From Sphaerisporangium cinnabarinum (GTDB taxonomy: Bacteria > Actinomycetota > Actinomycetes > Actinomycetales > Cellulomonadaceae), in assembly GCA_003052455.1 (NCBI GenBank), contig QAPD01000004.1, positions 172,620 to 236,619 on the forward strand: 64,000 nucleotides of DNA, given 5' to 3'. The notes under the pieces were generated by a model. The model was not told where the DNA came from. It did no database searches and was given only the letters and a program-made list of their open reading frames with translations. Every line of letters starts with the position of its first letter. The stretch's first letter is position 1. The position numbers and the translations under genes were made by a program. This document shows positions 1 through 8,467 of the stretch, in pieces.

Positions 1-1557
1 AACGCATCGCGCTGGGCGGGCGCGGTCCTCGACGTCGCTCCCGATGGCACGACCCCGTGGTGGCAGGCCGTGCTGCGCAGCACGACGACCGCGTCCAACG
101 GCGTCGAGATCGCCCAGCGCACCGCCGCGGACGCGTGGAACGTCCCGTACACCGGCTCCGCGTCGGCCGACGCCGCGACCGGGCGCGACGTGCACCTGTC
201 CGTCGAGGTGCAGGGCGCGGCCGTCACGTACGCGCTCGACGGGCGGACCGTGCTGGAGGGGCGGATCGACCGGTCGCGGGACGGCGCGCTCGGCTTCGTC
301 ACCGCCGGGGCGACCGTGAGCGTCGACGACGTGACCGTCACGGAGATCGAGCCCGCGTCCTCCGTGGGCGGCGACGGCGAGCTGCCCGTCACCGTCGCGC
401 ACCGCGGCTACTCGTCCGTGGCGCCCGAGAACACGCTCGCCGCCGTCGCGGCCGGGATGCGCACGGGGGCCGAGTACGTCGAGGTCGACGTGCACACCAC
501 GGCCGACGGCGTCCCCGTCGTGCTGCACGACCAGACGGTCGACCGCACGACCGACGGCACGGGCGACGTCGCCGTCCTGGCGGGCGAGCAGGTCACCGCG
601 CTCGACGCCGGGTCCTGGTTCTCGCCCGCGTTCGCCGGGCAGCGGCTGCCGTCGTTCGCGCAGCTGCTCGACCTGCTCGAGACCGGGTCGTCGACCCTGC
701 TCCTGGAGATCAAGGGGCCCGAGACGTCCGCGGAGGTCGAGCGGGTCGTCGACATGGTCGTCGAGGCCGGGCTCGAGGACCGCGTGGTGCTCCAGTCGTT
801 CGACGTCGACGCGCTGCGCGCCGCGCGCGAGCACGCCCCGCAGATCCCGCGCGGGCTGCTCCGCGGCGCGCTCGACGCCGACCCGGTCGCCGTGGCGCAG
901 GACCTCGGCGCGGTCATGTACAACCCGTCGGCGAGCGCGCTGCTCGCGCGTCCGGGCGTCGTCGCCGACCTCAACGCGGCGGGCGTCGCCGTCATGCCGT
1001 ACACGGTGAACTCCGCGGCCGACTGGGCGCGCCTCACCGAGATCGGGGTCGACGGCATCATCACCGACCGCGCGGGGGCGTTCGTCGGGTGGAAGCAGGC
1101 GCGCGAGCAGGAGGCGCCCGCGCCCGGCGCGCCGACGGTCACGATCGTCAGCCCCGCGGAGGGCACCGAGGTCGAGCGGGGCGGCACGCTCGTCGTCGCG
1201 GCGAGCACGACCGACGCGGACGAGGTCGTCGTGACGCTCGACGGCGAGCCCGTGGACAACGGCGCGACCGTCCCGGCCGCGGACCTCGCGCTCGGCGAGC
1301 GCACGGTGACGGCGACCGCCCGGGGCGCGGGCGGCGAGGCGACCGCGGAGCGGACCGTCGTCGTGACCGTCACGCCGGAGGGCCTGCGCTCGCGCCTCGC
1401 GGCGCTCGACCTCCCGCCCGGCCAGCTGACGAAGGCGCTCGACGCCGCCGAGGCCGGACGGTGGGCGTCGGTGCGGAAGGTCGTGGAGAAGTTCGTGCGC
1501 GACACTCCGACGCGCGAGCGCCTGCTCGAGGAGGTCGACCACCTCGACGGCCGCTGA
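1..1557 (+). CDS. Glycerophosphodiester phosphodiesterase, multidomain, 5' end outside window
   Basis: The frame is open from base 1, so the N-terminus is missing; at least 518 residues are present. The first ~115 residues look like a LamG/concanavalin-type beta-sandwich. The GDPD domain follows (about nt 385-1100), with VAHRGYSSVAPENT, the acidic EVDVH strand and VLHDQTVDRTTDG, which hold the His and Glu/Asp residues of the family. After it come an Ig-like domain (about nt 1135-1375) and a short helical tail. Family role: hydrolysis of glycerophosphodiesters to glycerol-3-phosphate and an alcohol. The extra beta domains suggest an extracellular enzyme, but the export signal lies outside the window. 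Two hairpins follow the stop codon. Confidence 0.88.
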   Translation, partial: NASRWAGAVLDVAPDGTTPWWQAVLRSTTTASNGVEIAQRTAADAWNVPYTGSASADAATGRDVHLSVEVQGAAVTYALDGRTVLEGRIDRSRDGALGFVTAGATVSVDDVTVTEIEPASSVGGDGELPVTVAHRGYSSVAPENTLAAVAAGMRTGAEYVEVDVHTTADGVPVVLHDQTVDRTTDGTGDVAVLAGEQVTALDAGSWFSPAFAGQRLPSFAQLLDLLETGSSTLLLEIKGPETSAEVERVVDMVVEAGLEDRVVLQSFDVDALRAAREHAPQIPRGLLRGALDADPVAVAQDLGAVMYNPSASALLARPGVVADLNAAGVAVMPYTVNSAADWARLTEIGVDGIITDRAGAFVGWKQAREQEAPAPGAPTVTIVSPAEGTEVERGGTLVVAASTTDADEVVVTLDGEPVDNGATVPAADLALGERTVTATARGAGGEATAERTVVVTVTPEGLRSRLAALDLPPGQLTKALDAAEAGRWASVRKVVEKFVRDTPTRERLLEEVDHLDGR

Positions 1558-1585
1558 CCGGGCAGCCTGACGGGGCGCCTGACAG

Positions 1586-1654
1586 GTACCGGGCCGCTGC
1601 GCGCAGCGCCCCGGTACGTCGCCCGTCCCCGGTCGGAGCCGACCGGGGACGGGC
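1586..1654. terminator. Two consecutive hairpins between convergent genes
   Basis: The first hairpin has arms at 1586-1593 and 1610-1617 (GTACCGGG/CCCGGTAC) with an inner GCTGC/GCAGC stem. The second is a near-uninterrupted 16-bp stem, 1621-1636 against 1639-1654. It sits 3 bp before the stop codon of the convergent gene at 1657, so it can terminate transcription from both sides. Confidence 0.75.
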
Positions 1655-1656
1655 GC

Positions 1657-3024
1657 TCACGCGTCGGCGAGGAAGCGCCGCCGCTCCCCGCGGGCGGACC
1701 CGGCCCGCGCCCAGCCGGTCAGGACGAGGGCGCCGCCCGCGACCCACGGGACGACGTCCCACCCGGGCGGCCCGTCCGACCCGACGACGGCGCCGTCCGT
1801 CGCGAGGATCGCCGCCCCCAGGCCGAGCAGCGCGAGGCCCAGCACCAGCAGGACGACGTCCCACGCCGCGCTCCCCGCGCCGCGCCGGGGCGCCCGGGCG
1901 ACGAGGGCGGCCTTCTCGGCCGCGGTGAGCGGCGCCGTCGGGCCGAGGGGCTGGACGCGCTCGGCGCCGTGCCGGAACCGCGCCGGGTCCTCGACGGCCT
2001 CGACGAGCGCGGCGGGCAGCCCGAGGAGGTAGGCGAGCTCGGCGACGGGGTCGCCGGGCCAGGTCGACGCGGCGAGCAGCGCGCGCAGCCGGCCCGGGTC
2101 GCGCGGCGCGCCGAACGCCTCGACCAGGGCCTCGTACGCGCCCTCGGTGCCGGACGTCGAGAGGTCCGTCCAGGTGTCGTTCCAGCTCCCGAAGACCCAC
2201 GGGCGCCCCGGCGTGCTGAGCGTCCAGGCGACGCCGCCGCCGGTCCGTTCCAGGCTGACGACGACCTCCCCGGCGCGCAGGCCGCGCTCGATCGTGGACC
2301 GCGCGCGGAACTCGCCCGAGAGGGCCGAGCGGAACGCCTCCTGCGCCTCGTCGTCCGACGCGCCCGGCGTCGGCGCCTCCGGGCGCGCGGCCGTCCACAC
2401 GACCGTGCGCCCGTCGGTCGCGCGCACCCACGCCGTGCCCACCCGACGCACGGCGGCGCGGACGAACGCGGCGTCCGCACGGACGAGCTGCACGACGGCG
2501 TCGGGCGCCGCCGAGTCCGTCGCGGGCAGGTCGGCGACCGCGGTGAACGCCTCGAGAAGGTCGTCGGGGTGCTCGAGCGCGCGCAGGCGGTCCGCGGCGG
2601 TCGTCGCGTCCCGCAGCCCGACGAGCGCGCCGACGGCCGCGAGCACGGCGCCCGGGTCGCCGTCGAGGCGCATCGTGTGGTCGGTGCTCGAGCCGGGCTG
2701 CGCAGGGGCCCACGTGACGACGACCGGCGGCGCGACGGCGTCGGTGCGGGCGGCGAGGATCGCGCTCACGCCCTCGGGCAGGAGGTCCGAGCCCGCGTCG
2801 AGCTGCACGACCCACGGGACCGGCACGAGCGCGTCGACCTGCGCGAGGGCCTCCGCGGCCGACGTCGGGGCGTCCGCCGCGTCGGTCGCCGTGCCGTTCT
2901 CGGTGTCGACCTCGGCGAAGGTCCAGCCGCGCTCGTCCGTCGGGCCGACGCGCCCGTACTCGAGGTCCGCGGCGCGGAGACGGTCGACGACCTGGGCGTG
3001 CGGGCTGCGCGTGACGACGTTCAC
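1657..3024 (-). CDS. Hypothetical protein with two C-terminal membrane segments
   Basis: 455 residues; family not recognised. The first ~380 residues are soluble and acidic, starting near SPHAQVVDRLRAADLEYGRV and containing a Trp-rich stretch, WVFGSWNDTWTDLS. Two hydrophobic helices close the protein (about residues 388-412 and 423-441), followed by a basic tail RGERRR, so the large N-terminal part may be a soluble head on a membrane hairpin. I chose the GTG at 3024 because the longer open frame (to 3129) runs into the end of the next gene and starts with Arg-rich low-complexity sequence. The RBS is weak, so the start is uncertain. Confidence 0.65.
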   Translation of the reverse strand: MNVVTRSPHAQVVDRLRAADLEYGRVGPTDERGWTFAEVDTENGTATDAADAPTSAAEALAQVDALVPVPWVVQLDAGSDLLPEGVSAILAARTDAVAPPVVVTWAPAQPGSSTDHTMRLDGDPGAVLAAVGALVGLRDATTAADRLRALEHPDDLLEAFTAVADLPATDSAAPDAVVQLVRADAAFVRAAVRRVGTAWVRATDGRTVVWTAARPEAPTPGASDDEAQEAFRSALSGEFRARSTIERGLRAGEVVVSLERTGGGVAWTLSTPGRPWVFGSWNDTWTDLSTSGTEGAYEALVEAFGAPRDPGRLRALLAASTWPGDPVAELAYLLGLPAALVEAVEDPARFRHGAERVQPLGPTAPLTAAEKAALVARAPRRGAGSAAWDVVLLVLGLALLGLGAAILATDGAVVGSDGPPGWDVVPWVAGGALVLTGWARAGSARGERRRFLADA

Positions 3025-3070
3025 GGCGTCATGATGCCGCACGCGCCGCGACCCGGCGGGCACCGTCCCG

Positions 3071-3904
3071 TCAGAAGCCCTCGGGCGGCGTGAACTGCGA
3101 GAGCGTGAGCACCGCGCCCTGCGGGTCACGGATCTCCGCCTCGCGCGTCCACCCCGTGTCGGCCGAGGACAGCATCACCGCACCGGCCCGCTCGGCCGCC
3201 GCCGCCGCGGCGTCCCGGTCCGCGACGGCGAACGTCACGGTGTGGCGCGCCTGGCCGGGCTCCTCCAGGACGCCCGCCACGACGTCCCGGAAGCCGGGTG
3301 GCGCGCCCGCCTGGTTCGCGTCGATCTCCGGGTTGACGGTCCGCGCGAGGTGGTCGCCGTAGCCCTCGACGCGCGCCATCCCGGCTCCGAGGTCCGGGCT
3401 CACCTCCCAGCCGAGCAGCGGACCGTAGAAGTGCAGGGCCCGCGCGACGTCGGGCGTGCGCAGCACGCTGAAGTTCCACGTGCCCGGCTCGTTGGCGCGC
3501 TGCGCACCGAGCCGCGTGCCCGGCTGCCACAGCCGGAACGTCGCGCCCTGCGGGTCGCGGACGGTCGCCATGCGCCCCGGCGGGCCGACCGTCGTCGGGC
3601 CGTCGAGGACCTCGCCCCCGAGGTCCGGGACGCCGCGCGCGGAGGCGTCCACGTCGTCGACCGCGACGTACGTGATCCAGCCGGGCTCGCCCCGGCCCGT
3701 CGCGACGGCCGCGACGTCCTGCCCGTCGAGCGACGCGACGACGTACCGCTCCCCCGCGCCGGGCGGGAGCCGGTCCTCGAACTGCCACCCGAAGAGGGCG
3801 CCGTAGAACGCGAGGGCGGCGTCGACGTCGGGCTGCTCGGTGTCCACCCAGCAGGGCACGCCGTGCGGGTAGGTGCGGACGGGTCGGGACGGCGAGGTGT
3901 CCAT
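3071..3904 (-). CDS. VOC family protein with two glyoxalase-like domains
   Basis: 277 residues, two vicinal-oxygen-chelate domains in tandem (about 12-125 and 140-270). The first contains GVPCWVDTEQPDVDAALAFY and YVAVDDVDASARG and ends FRLWQPGT. The second has WNFSVLRTPDVARALHFY and ends AVLTLSQF. This is the layout of the actinobacterial glyoxalase/bleomycin-resistance-like family also seen in mycobacterial CFP30-type antigens. The substrate is unknown; members are often metal-dependent but the ligands cannot be fixed here. It starts with ATG at 3904 and is divergent from the EEP gene across 157 bp. Confidence 0.85.
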   Translation of the reverse strand: MDTSPSRPVRTYPHGVPCWVDTEQPDVDAALAFYGALFGWQFEDRLPPGAGERYVVASLDGQDVAAVATGRGEPGWITYVAVDDVDASARGVPDLGGEVLDGPTTVGPPGRMATVRDPQGATFRLWQPGTRLGAQRANEPGTWNFSVLRTPDVARALHFYGPLLGWEVSPDLGAGMARVEGYGDHLARTVNPEIDANQAGAPPGFRDVVAGVLEEPGQARHTVTFAVADRDAAAAAAERAGAVMLSSADTGWTREAEIRDPQGAVLTLSQFTPPEGF

Positions 3905-4061
3905 GTCTCACGGTCCCACCGGGCACCCACATCGGCACCCCGCCCGCGACCCTGGGTGTTCGCCCGCGCGACACCTTCCTGACCTTCCGGGCGTGGGCAC
4001 CCGTGCGTACGGTGGCGGGGAACCTCTCGACGACCACCGTCCCCGACGACGAGGAGCCACC

Positions 4062-5348
4062 GTGTCCACGAGACCGTCCACCCCGACCGCGCCCCGCACC
4101 CGACCACGCCCGGCGCGTCCCGCGCTCGTCCCCGCCCTCGCGGCCGCGGCGGCCCTTGCCGTGGCGTCCGCGGGCGCCGTCGCCGCGCCCGCCGTCGCGC
4201 ACGGCGACCGCCACGACCGCGGGACGCTCCGCGTCGCGACGTACAACGCGAGCCTCAACCGCGCCGCCGCGGGCGAGCTCGAGGCCGACCTCTCGACCCC
4301 CGACGACCCGCAGGCCGCGACGATCGCCGAGGTGCTCCAGCGCACGCGGCCCGACGTCGTGCTGCTCAACGAGTTCGACTACGTGCCCGACGAGCGCGCG
4401 GTCGACCTGTTCCGCGAGAACTACCTCGAGGTCCCCCAGGGCGGCGCCGAGCCGATCGAGTACCGCCACGCCTACGTCGCGCCGTCGAACACGGGCGTGC
4501 CCAGCGGGTTCGACCTCAACGACGACGGCGTGGTCGGCGGCGGGGACGACGCGTTCGGCTTCGGCGCGTTCGAGGGGCAGTACGGCATGGTCGTGCTGTC
4601 GCGGTACCCGATCGACACGCACGGCGTCCGCACGTTCCAGCACTTCCTGTGGAAGGACATGCCGGGAGCGCTCCTCCCGGACGACCCCGCGACGCCCGCG
4701 CCCGCGGACTGGTTCACGCCCGAGGAGCTCGAGGTCGTGCGCCTGTCGAGCAAGTCGCACTGGGACGTCCCCGTCCGGGTGGGCCGCGAGACGGTCCACG
4801 TCCTCGCGTCGCACCCCACACCCCCGACGTTCGACGGCCCCGAGGACCGCAACGGCCGACGCAACCACGACGAGATCCGGTTCTGGGCGGACTACGTGAC
4901 GCCCGGCAAGGCGTCGCGGTACGTGTACGACGACGCGGGCCGACGCGGCGGGCTCCGGCCGGGCGCGAGCTTCGTCGTCCTGGGCGACCAGAACGCCGAC
5001 CCGCTCGACGGCGACTCCGTGGACGCCGCGATCGACCAGCTGCTGGACCACCGGCGCGTCCAGGACCCCGCGCCCCGGTCCGCCGGTGCCGTGGAGGCCG
5101 CCGCGCTCCAGGGCGGGGCGAACGCGACCCACCGGGGCGACCCGGCGCTCGACACCGCCGACTTCGCCGACACCGCCCCCGGGAACCTGCGCGCGGACTA
5201 CGTGCTCCCGTCGCGCGACCTGCGGGTCCGGGACGCGGGCGTGTTCTGGCCGGTCCAGGCGGACCCGCTCTCGCGGCTCACGGGCGTCTTTCCGTTCCCG
5301 AGCAGCGACCACCGGCTCGTGTGGGTGGACCTGGCCGTCCGCGGCTGA
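4062..5348 (+). CDS. Secreted endonuclease/exonuclease/phosphatase family protein
   Basis: 428 residues. The start is GTG 4062, preceded by GAGGAG at 4051-4056. A long basic leader and hydrophobic stretch ending near AVAAPAVAHG is a signal peptide. The EEP fold motifs are in order: TYNASLNR (Asn), LLNEFDYV (metal Glu), LASHPTPP, LGDQNADPL (Asp/Asn pair) and SSDHRLVWVDL (catalytic Asp-His). Family members cleave phosphodiester or phosphomonoester bonds with Mg. Exported actinobacterial members are thought to scavenge phosphate from nucleic acid or organophosphates; that role is inferred. A hairpin follows the stop codon. Confidence 0.86.
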   Translation: MSTRPSTPTAPRTRPRPARPALVPALAAAAALAVASAGAVAAPAVAHGDRHDRGTLRVATYNASLNRAAAGELEADLSTPDDPQAATIAEVLQRTRPDVVLLNEFDYVPDERAVDLFRENYLEVPQGGAEPIEYRHAYVAPSNTGVPSGFDLNDDGVVGGGDDAFGFGAFEGQYGMVVLSRYPIDTHGVRTFQHFLWKDMPGALLPDDPATPAPADWFTPEELEVVRLSSKSHWDVPVRVGRETVHVLASHPTPPTFDGPEDRNGRRNHDEIRFWADYVTPGKASRYVYDDAGRRGGLRPGASFVVLGDQNADPLDGDSVDAAIDQLLDHRRVQDPAPRSAGAVEAAALQGGANATHRGDPALDTADFADTAPGNLRADYVLPSRDLRVRDAGVFWPVQADPLSRLTGVFPFPSSDHRLVWVDLAVRG

Positions 5349-5363
5349 CCCACCGGTCTCGCC

Positions 5364-5394
5364 GTCGCCCCGGATGCTCGTCGCCCGGGGCGAC
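5364..5394 (+). terminator. Hairpin after the EEP gene
   Basis: A 10-bp perfect stem, GTCGCCCCGG (5364-5373) with its complement at 5385-5394 and an 11-nt loop, starting 16 bp after the stop codon. The remaining sequence up to 5622 holds no gene I can support. It presumably carries the promoter of the next gene. Confidence 0.6.
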
Positions 5395-5622
5395 GATGGT
5401 GGACCCGCGCCGCCCGCAGGTGCACACTCGGAGGTCTGTGCTCACCGCCGACGCACAGCAGACTCCCGGCCGGCGCCTCACCGGTCGCACGGCACGCCCC
5501 CGGCGCGCCACGTCGTCCGGCCCGACGACCACCTCACCCTCGTCCCCGGGGCGACGCCCGCGCCGACAGCAGCGCGCGCCGGCTCCCCTCGCACCCACGG
5601 GACCGCCGGACCAGGAGCACCC

Positions 5623-6768
5623 ATGAGAAGACTCCGCACCGCCCTGCCCACCGCCGTCGCCGCCGCGACGGCCGCCCTCGTGCTCGTCGCAGGGCCTGCC
5701 GTCGCGCACGGCGGCAAGCCCTCGCCGCGCCCGCCGACCGTGACCGACGTCGCGACCGGCCTCGTCACGCCGCTCAGCCTCGCGGTCGGACCGCGCGGCA
5801 CCACCTACGTCACCCAGAACTTCCCCGGGCTGCTCACGGCTGTCGGCCGCGACGGCACCCCGACCGTCCTGTACGCCTCGCCCGACGGCGGCGAGGTGGG
5901 CGGCGTCTCCTACGACGGCCGTCGGATCACGTTCACCGAGACGCAGCTCGGCGAGGAGGGACCGGTCGCGTCGGAGGTGTCGACGCTGCGCACCGACCGG
6001 CGGGGCAACCCGACGGGCGCGCCGGTCGTCCTCGCGGACACCTTCGCGTACGAGCAGGCGAACAACCCCGACGGCGGCGTGACGTACGGCCTGCGCGACA
6101 CCGACCCGGCGTGCGTCGCCCAGGTCCCCGCGTCGCCCGTCCCGCCCCGGTACACGGGGATCGCGGACTCCCACCCCTATGCCACGACGTCGTCCCACGG
6201 CACCACGTACGTCGCCGACGCGGGCGCCAACGCGATCCTGTCGGTGAGCGACCGCGGCCGGGTACGGACGGTGGCCGTGCTGCCCGCGCAGCCCGCGGTG
6301 GTCACCGCCGAGGCGGCGGCGGGCCTCGGGTGGCCCGCGTGCGTCGTCGGGCAGACGTACTGGTTCGAGCCCGTCCCCACGGACGTCGAGGTGGGGCCGC
6401 GCGGCGTGCTCTACGTGACGACGCTCCCCGGCGGGCCCGAGGACGCGAGCCTCGGCGCGCGCGGGGCGGTCTACACGGTGGACCCGTGGCGCGGCTCGGT
6501 GCGCCCGGTCGCCTCCGGGCTCCTCGGCGCGACCAACCTCGCCGTGTCCGGCGACGGCACGGTCTACGTCGCCGAGCTGTTCGGCGGCAAGATCTCGCAG
6601 GTCGGCAAGCGCGGACCCAGCACCCTCGTCGAGGTCCCGCTCCCCGCGGGCCTGGAGTGGGACGGCAAGGGCCTCCTCGCGACGACGAACGCCCTCCCGG
6701 CGGACGAGACGACGCCGCCCGACGGACACCTCGTGCGCATCGACCTCGGCCGGCACCGCGGGCGCTGA
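5623..6768 (+). CDS. ScyD/ScyE-like secreted beta-propeller protein
   Basis: 381 residues. ATG 5623 is preceded by AGGAG (5613-5617). The signal peptide ends near VAGPAVAHGG. The mature part reads as a propeller, with repeated strands such as VTDVATGLVTPLSLAVGPRG, GTTYVADAGANAILSVSDRG, VEVGPRGVLYVTTLPGG and LAVSGDGTVYVAELFGGK. This matches the ScyD/ScyE family, named after proteins of the cyanobacterial scytonemin cluster and common as exported proteins of unknown function in actinobacteria. No scytonemin genes are nearby, so only the fold and export are claimed. Confidence 0.8.
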   Translation: MRRLRTALPTAVAAATAALVLVAGPAVAHGGKPSPRPPTVTDVATGLVTPLSLAVGPRGTTYVTQNFPGLLTAVGRDGTPTVLYASPDGGEVGGVSYDGRRITFTETQLGEEGPVASEVSTLRTDRRGNPTGAPVVLADTFAYEQANNPDGGVTYGLRDTDPACVAQVPASPVPPRYTGIADSHPYATTSSHGTTYVADAGANAILSVSDRGRVRTVAVLPAQPAVVTAEAAAGLGWPACVVGQTYWFEPVPTDVEVGPRGVLYVTTLPGGPEDASLGARGAVYTVDPWRGSVRPVASGLLGATNLAVSGDGTVYVAELFGGKISQVGKRGPSTLVEVPLPAGLEWDGKGLLATTNALPADETTPPDGHLVRIDLGRHRGR

Positions 6769-6775
6769 CGCACCA

Positions 6776-6810
6776 CCGGCCCCGAGCGTCGTGTCGTCGC
6801 CCGGGGCCGG
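6776..6810. terminator. Hairpin between convergent genes
   Basis: CCGGCCCCG (6776-6784) pairs with CGGGGCCGG (6802-6810) across a 17-nt loop, 8 bp after the ScyD-like stop codon. Its right arm runs into the 24-bp tandem repeat. Confidence 0.55.
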
Positions 6811-6885
6811 TCGTCGCCACGGCGCCCGAGCCGGTCGTCGCCACGGCGCCCGAGCCGGCCGTCGTGCGGGCGCCCGGGCCGGTCG
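6807..6885. repeat. 24-bp tandem repeat, about 3.3 copies
   Basis: Units at 6807-6830 and 6831-6854 are identical (CCGGTCGTCGCCACGGCG then CCCGAG). The unit at 6855-6878 is diverged, and a partial unit runs to the stop codon of the minus-strand gene at 6886. There are no spacers, so this is a simple tandem array. Confidence 0.85.
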
Positions 6886-8283
6886 TCAGGCGCGGGCCGC
6901 GGCGACCGCCCGGCCGAGCGCGTCGACGCTCACCGCGACGTCGGCGTCCGTCGTCGCCCAGGAGCTCACGGAGACGCGCAGCACGGCGCGGTCGTGCCAG
7001 CGCGAGCCGGACATCCACGCCGTCCCGTCGTCGAGCACGCGCCGCACGACGTCCTGCGTGCGCGCGTCGTCACCGAACGCCGCGCACACCTGGGTGAACA
7101 CGACGTCGTGCAGGACCTCGCCGTCGAGCGCGCGCACCGCGTCGGCGAACGTCGCCGCGTGGCGGCAGAACCCGTCCACGAGGTCCGCGACGCCCGAGCG
7201 GCCGAGCGCCCGCAGCACCGCCCAGACGGGGAACGCGCGACCGCGCCGCGAGAGCTCGGGCACCTTGTCCAGGGGGTCGCCCGCCGCGCTCTGGATGAGG
7301 TAGTCGCCGTGCATGCCCATCGCGGCGCGCAGCGGCACCGGGTCCGCGACGATCGCGAGGCCGCAGTCGTACGGGACGTTGAGCGTCTTGTGCGCGTCGG
7401 TCGCCCACGAGTCCGCGCCCTCGTACCCCGCGACGAGGTGGCGGTACGACGGCGACGCGGCGGCGAAGAGCCCGAACGCGCCGTCGACGTGCACCCACGC
7501 GCCGTGCCGGTGCGCGGCCTCGACCGCCGGGCCGAACGGGTCGAACGCCCCGGAGTGCACGTTGCCCGCCTGCAGCACGACGATCGTGGGCGCCGAGGTC
7601 GAGCCCCCGTCCCGCGAGGTAGAGGCGGGGTCGGCCAGCGCCTCCTCGAGCGCGGCGACCGAGACCCGGCCCTGGTCGTCCGCGGCGACGACCTCGGGCG
7701 CCCCGAGCCCGAGGTAGGACAGCGCGAGGTCGACCGACTCGTGCCGCTCGGCCCCGACGAGCACGCGCACGCGCGGCGCGCCCGTGAGGCCGTCGCGCCG
7801 CACGTCCCACCCCACGCGGCGCAGCACCTCGCCGCGCGCGGCGGCGAGCGCCGTGAAGTTCGCGGTCGTGGCGCCGGTGACGAACCCGACCGCACCCGAC
7901 GCGGGCAGGCCGAGCAGCTCGAGCAGCCACGCGCTCGTCACGTCCTCGACGGCCGTGTGGGCCGGGGTGACGGTGCGCAGCGCGGAGTTCTGGTCCCACG
8001 CGCTCGTGAGCCAGTCGGCCGCGAGCGCCGCCGGGTGGCTGCCGCCGATGACCATGCCGTAGAAGCGGCCCGACGGCATCGCGGTGAGGCCCGGTCCGCA
8101 CGCCGTGGCGAGCAGGTCGACGACGTCGGCCGCCGGGCTGGGACCGTCCGGCAGGTCCGTGCCGAGCGCGGCGACGACGTCGGCGACGCCCGCCCGGGGC
8201 GGGACCGGGCGCGTCGCGAGGGAGTCGAGCCACGCGGCGGCGTGCTCGTGCGCCCGCAGGAGGGCGGCGTCGCGATCGTCCAT
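6886..8283 (-). CDS. Pyridoxal-phosphate-dependent decarboxylase family protein
   Basis: 465 residues from ATG 8283. The fold-type I decarboxylase pattern is clear: MPSGRFYGMVIGGSHPAALAADWLTSAWDQN near the N-terminus, GFVTGATTANFTALAAAR (cofactor phosphate region), VHVDGAFGLFAA (cofactor-ring Asp) and SWATDAHKTLNVPYDCG, whose Lys should form the PLP Schiff base. This group contains aromatic-amino-acid, glutamate and 2,4-diaminobutyrate decarboxylases; the substrate cannot be read from sequence alone. The gene is monocistronic and divergent from the asparaginase gene. The longer open frame upstream of 8283 is antisense to the asparaginase leader and is not used. Confidence 0.85.
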   Translation of the reverse strand: MDDRDAALLRAHEHAAAWLDSLATRPVPPRAGVADVVAALGTDLPDGPSPAADVVDLLATACGPGLTAMPSGRFYGMVIGGSHPAALAADWLTSAWDQNSALRTVTPAHTAVEDVTSAWLLELLGLPASGAVGFVTGATTANFTALAAARGEVLRRVGWDVRRDGLTGAPRVRVLVGAERHESVDLALSYLGLGAPEVVAADDQGRVSVAALEEALADPASTSRDGGSTSAPTIVVLQAGNVHSGAFDPFGPAVEAAHRHGAWVHVDGAFGLFAAASPSYRHLVAGYEGADSWATDAHKTLNVPYDCGLAIVADPVPLRAAMGMHGDYLIQSAAGDPLDKVPELSRRGRAFPVWAVLRALGRSGVADLVDGFCRHAATFADAVRALDGEVLHDVVFTQVCAAFGDDARTQDVVRRVLDDGTAWMSGSRWHDRAVLRVSVSSWATTDADVAVSVDALGRAVAAARA

Positions 8284-8467
8284 GACCGCTCCTGACCGGG
8301 CCGGACCGACGCCGGCCCTCCCGCCAGGCTGGACCCGTGGGGAGCGCGGGTCAACCGCTCCGCCGGGATCCGGCACGTCCGTACTTCTTACGCCCAGGCA
8401 ATCCCCAGGCAACACAGGGTCCCTAGCGTCGGGCGGGCCAGATGTTCCCCCGACGGAAGGCCCCCTG

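Noticed and set aside
6807..6885. CRISPR array
   Set aside because: Head-to-tail repeats without spacers and no cas genes.
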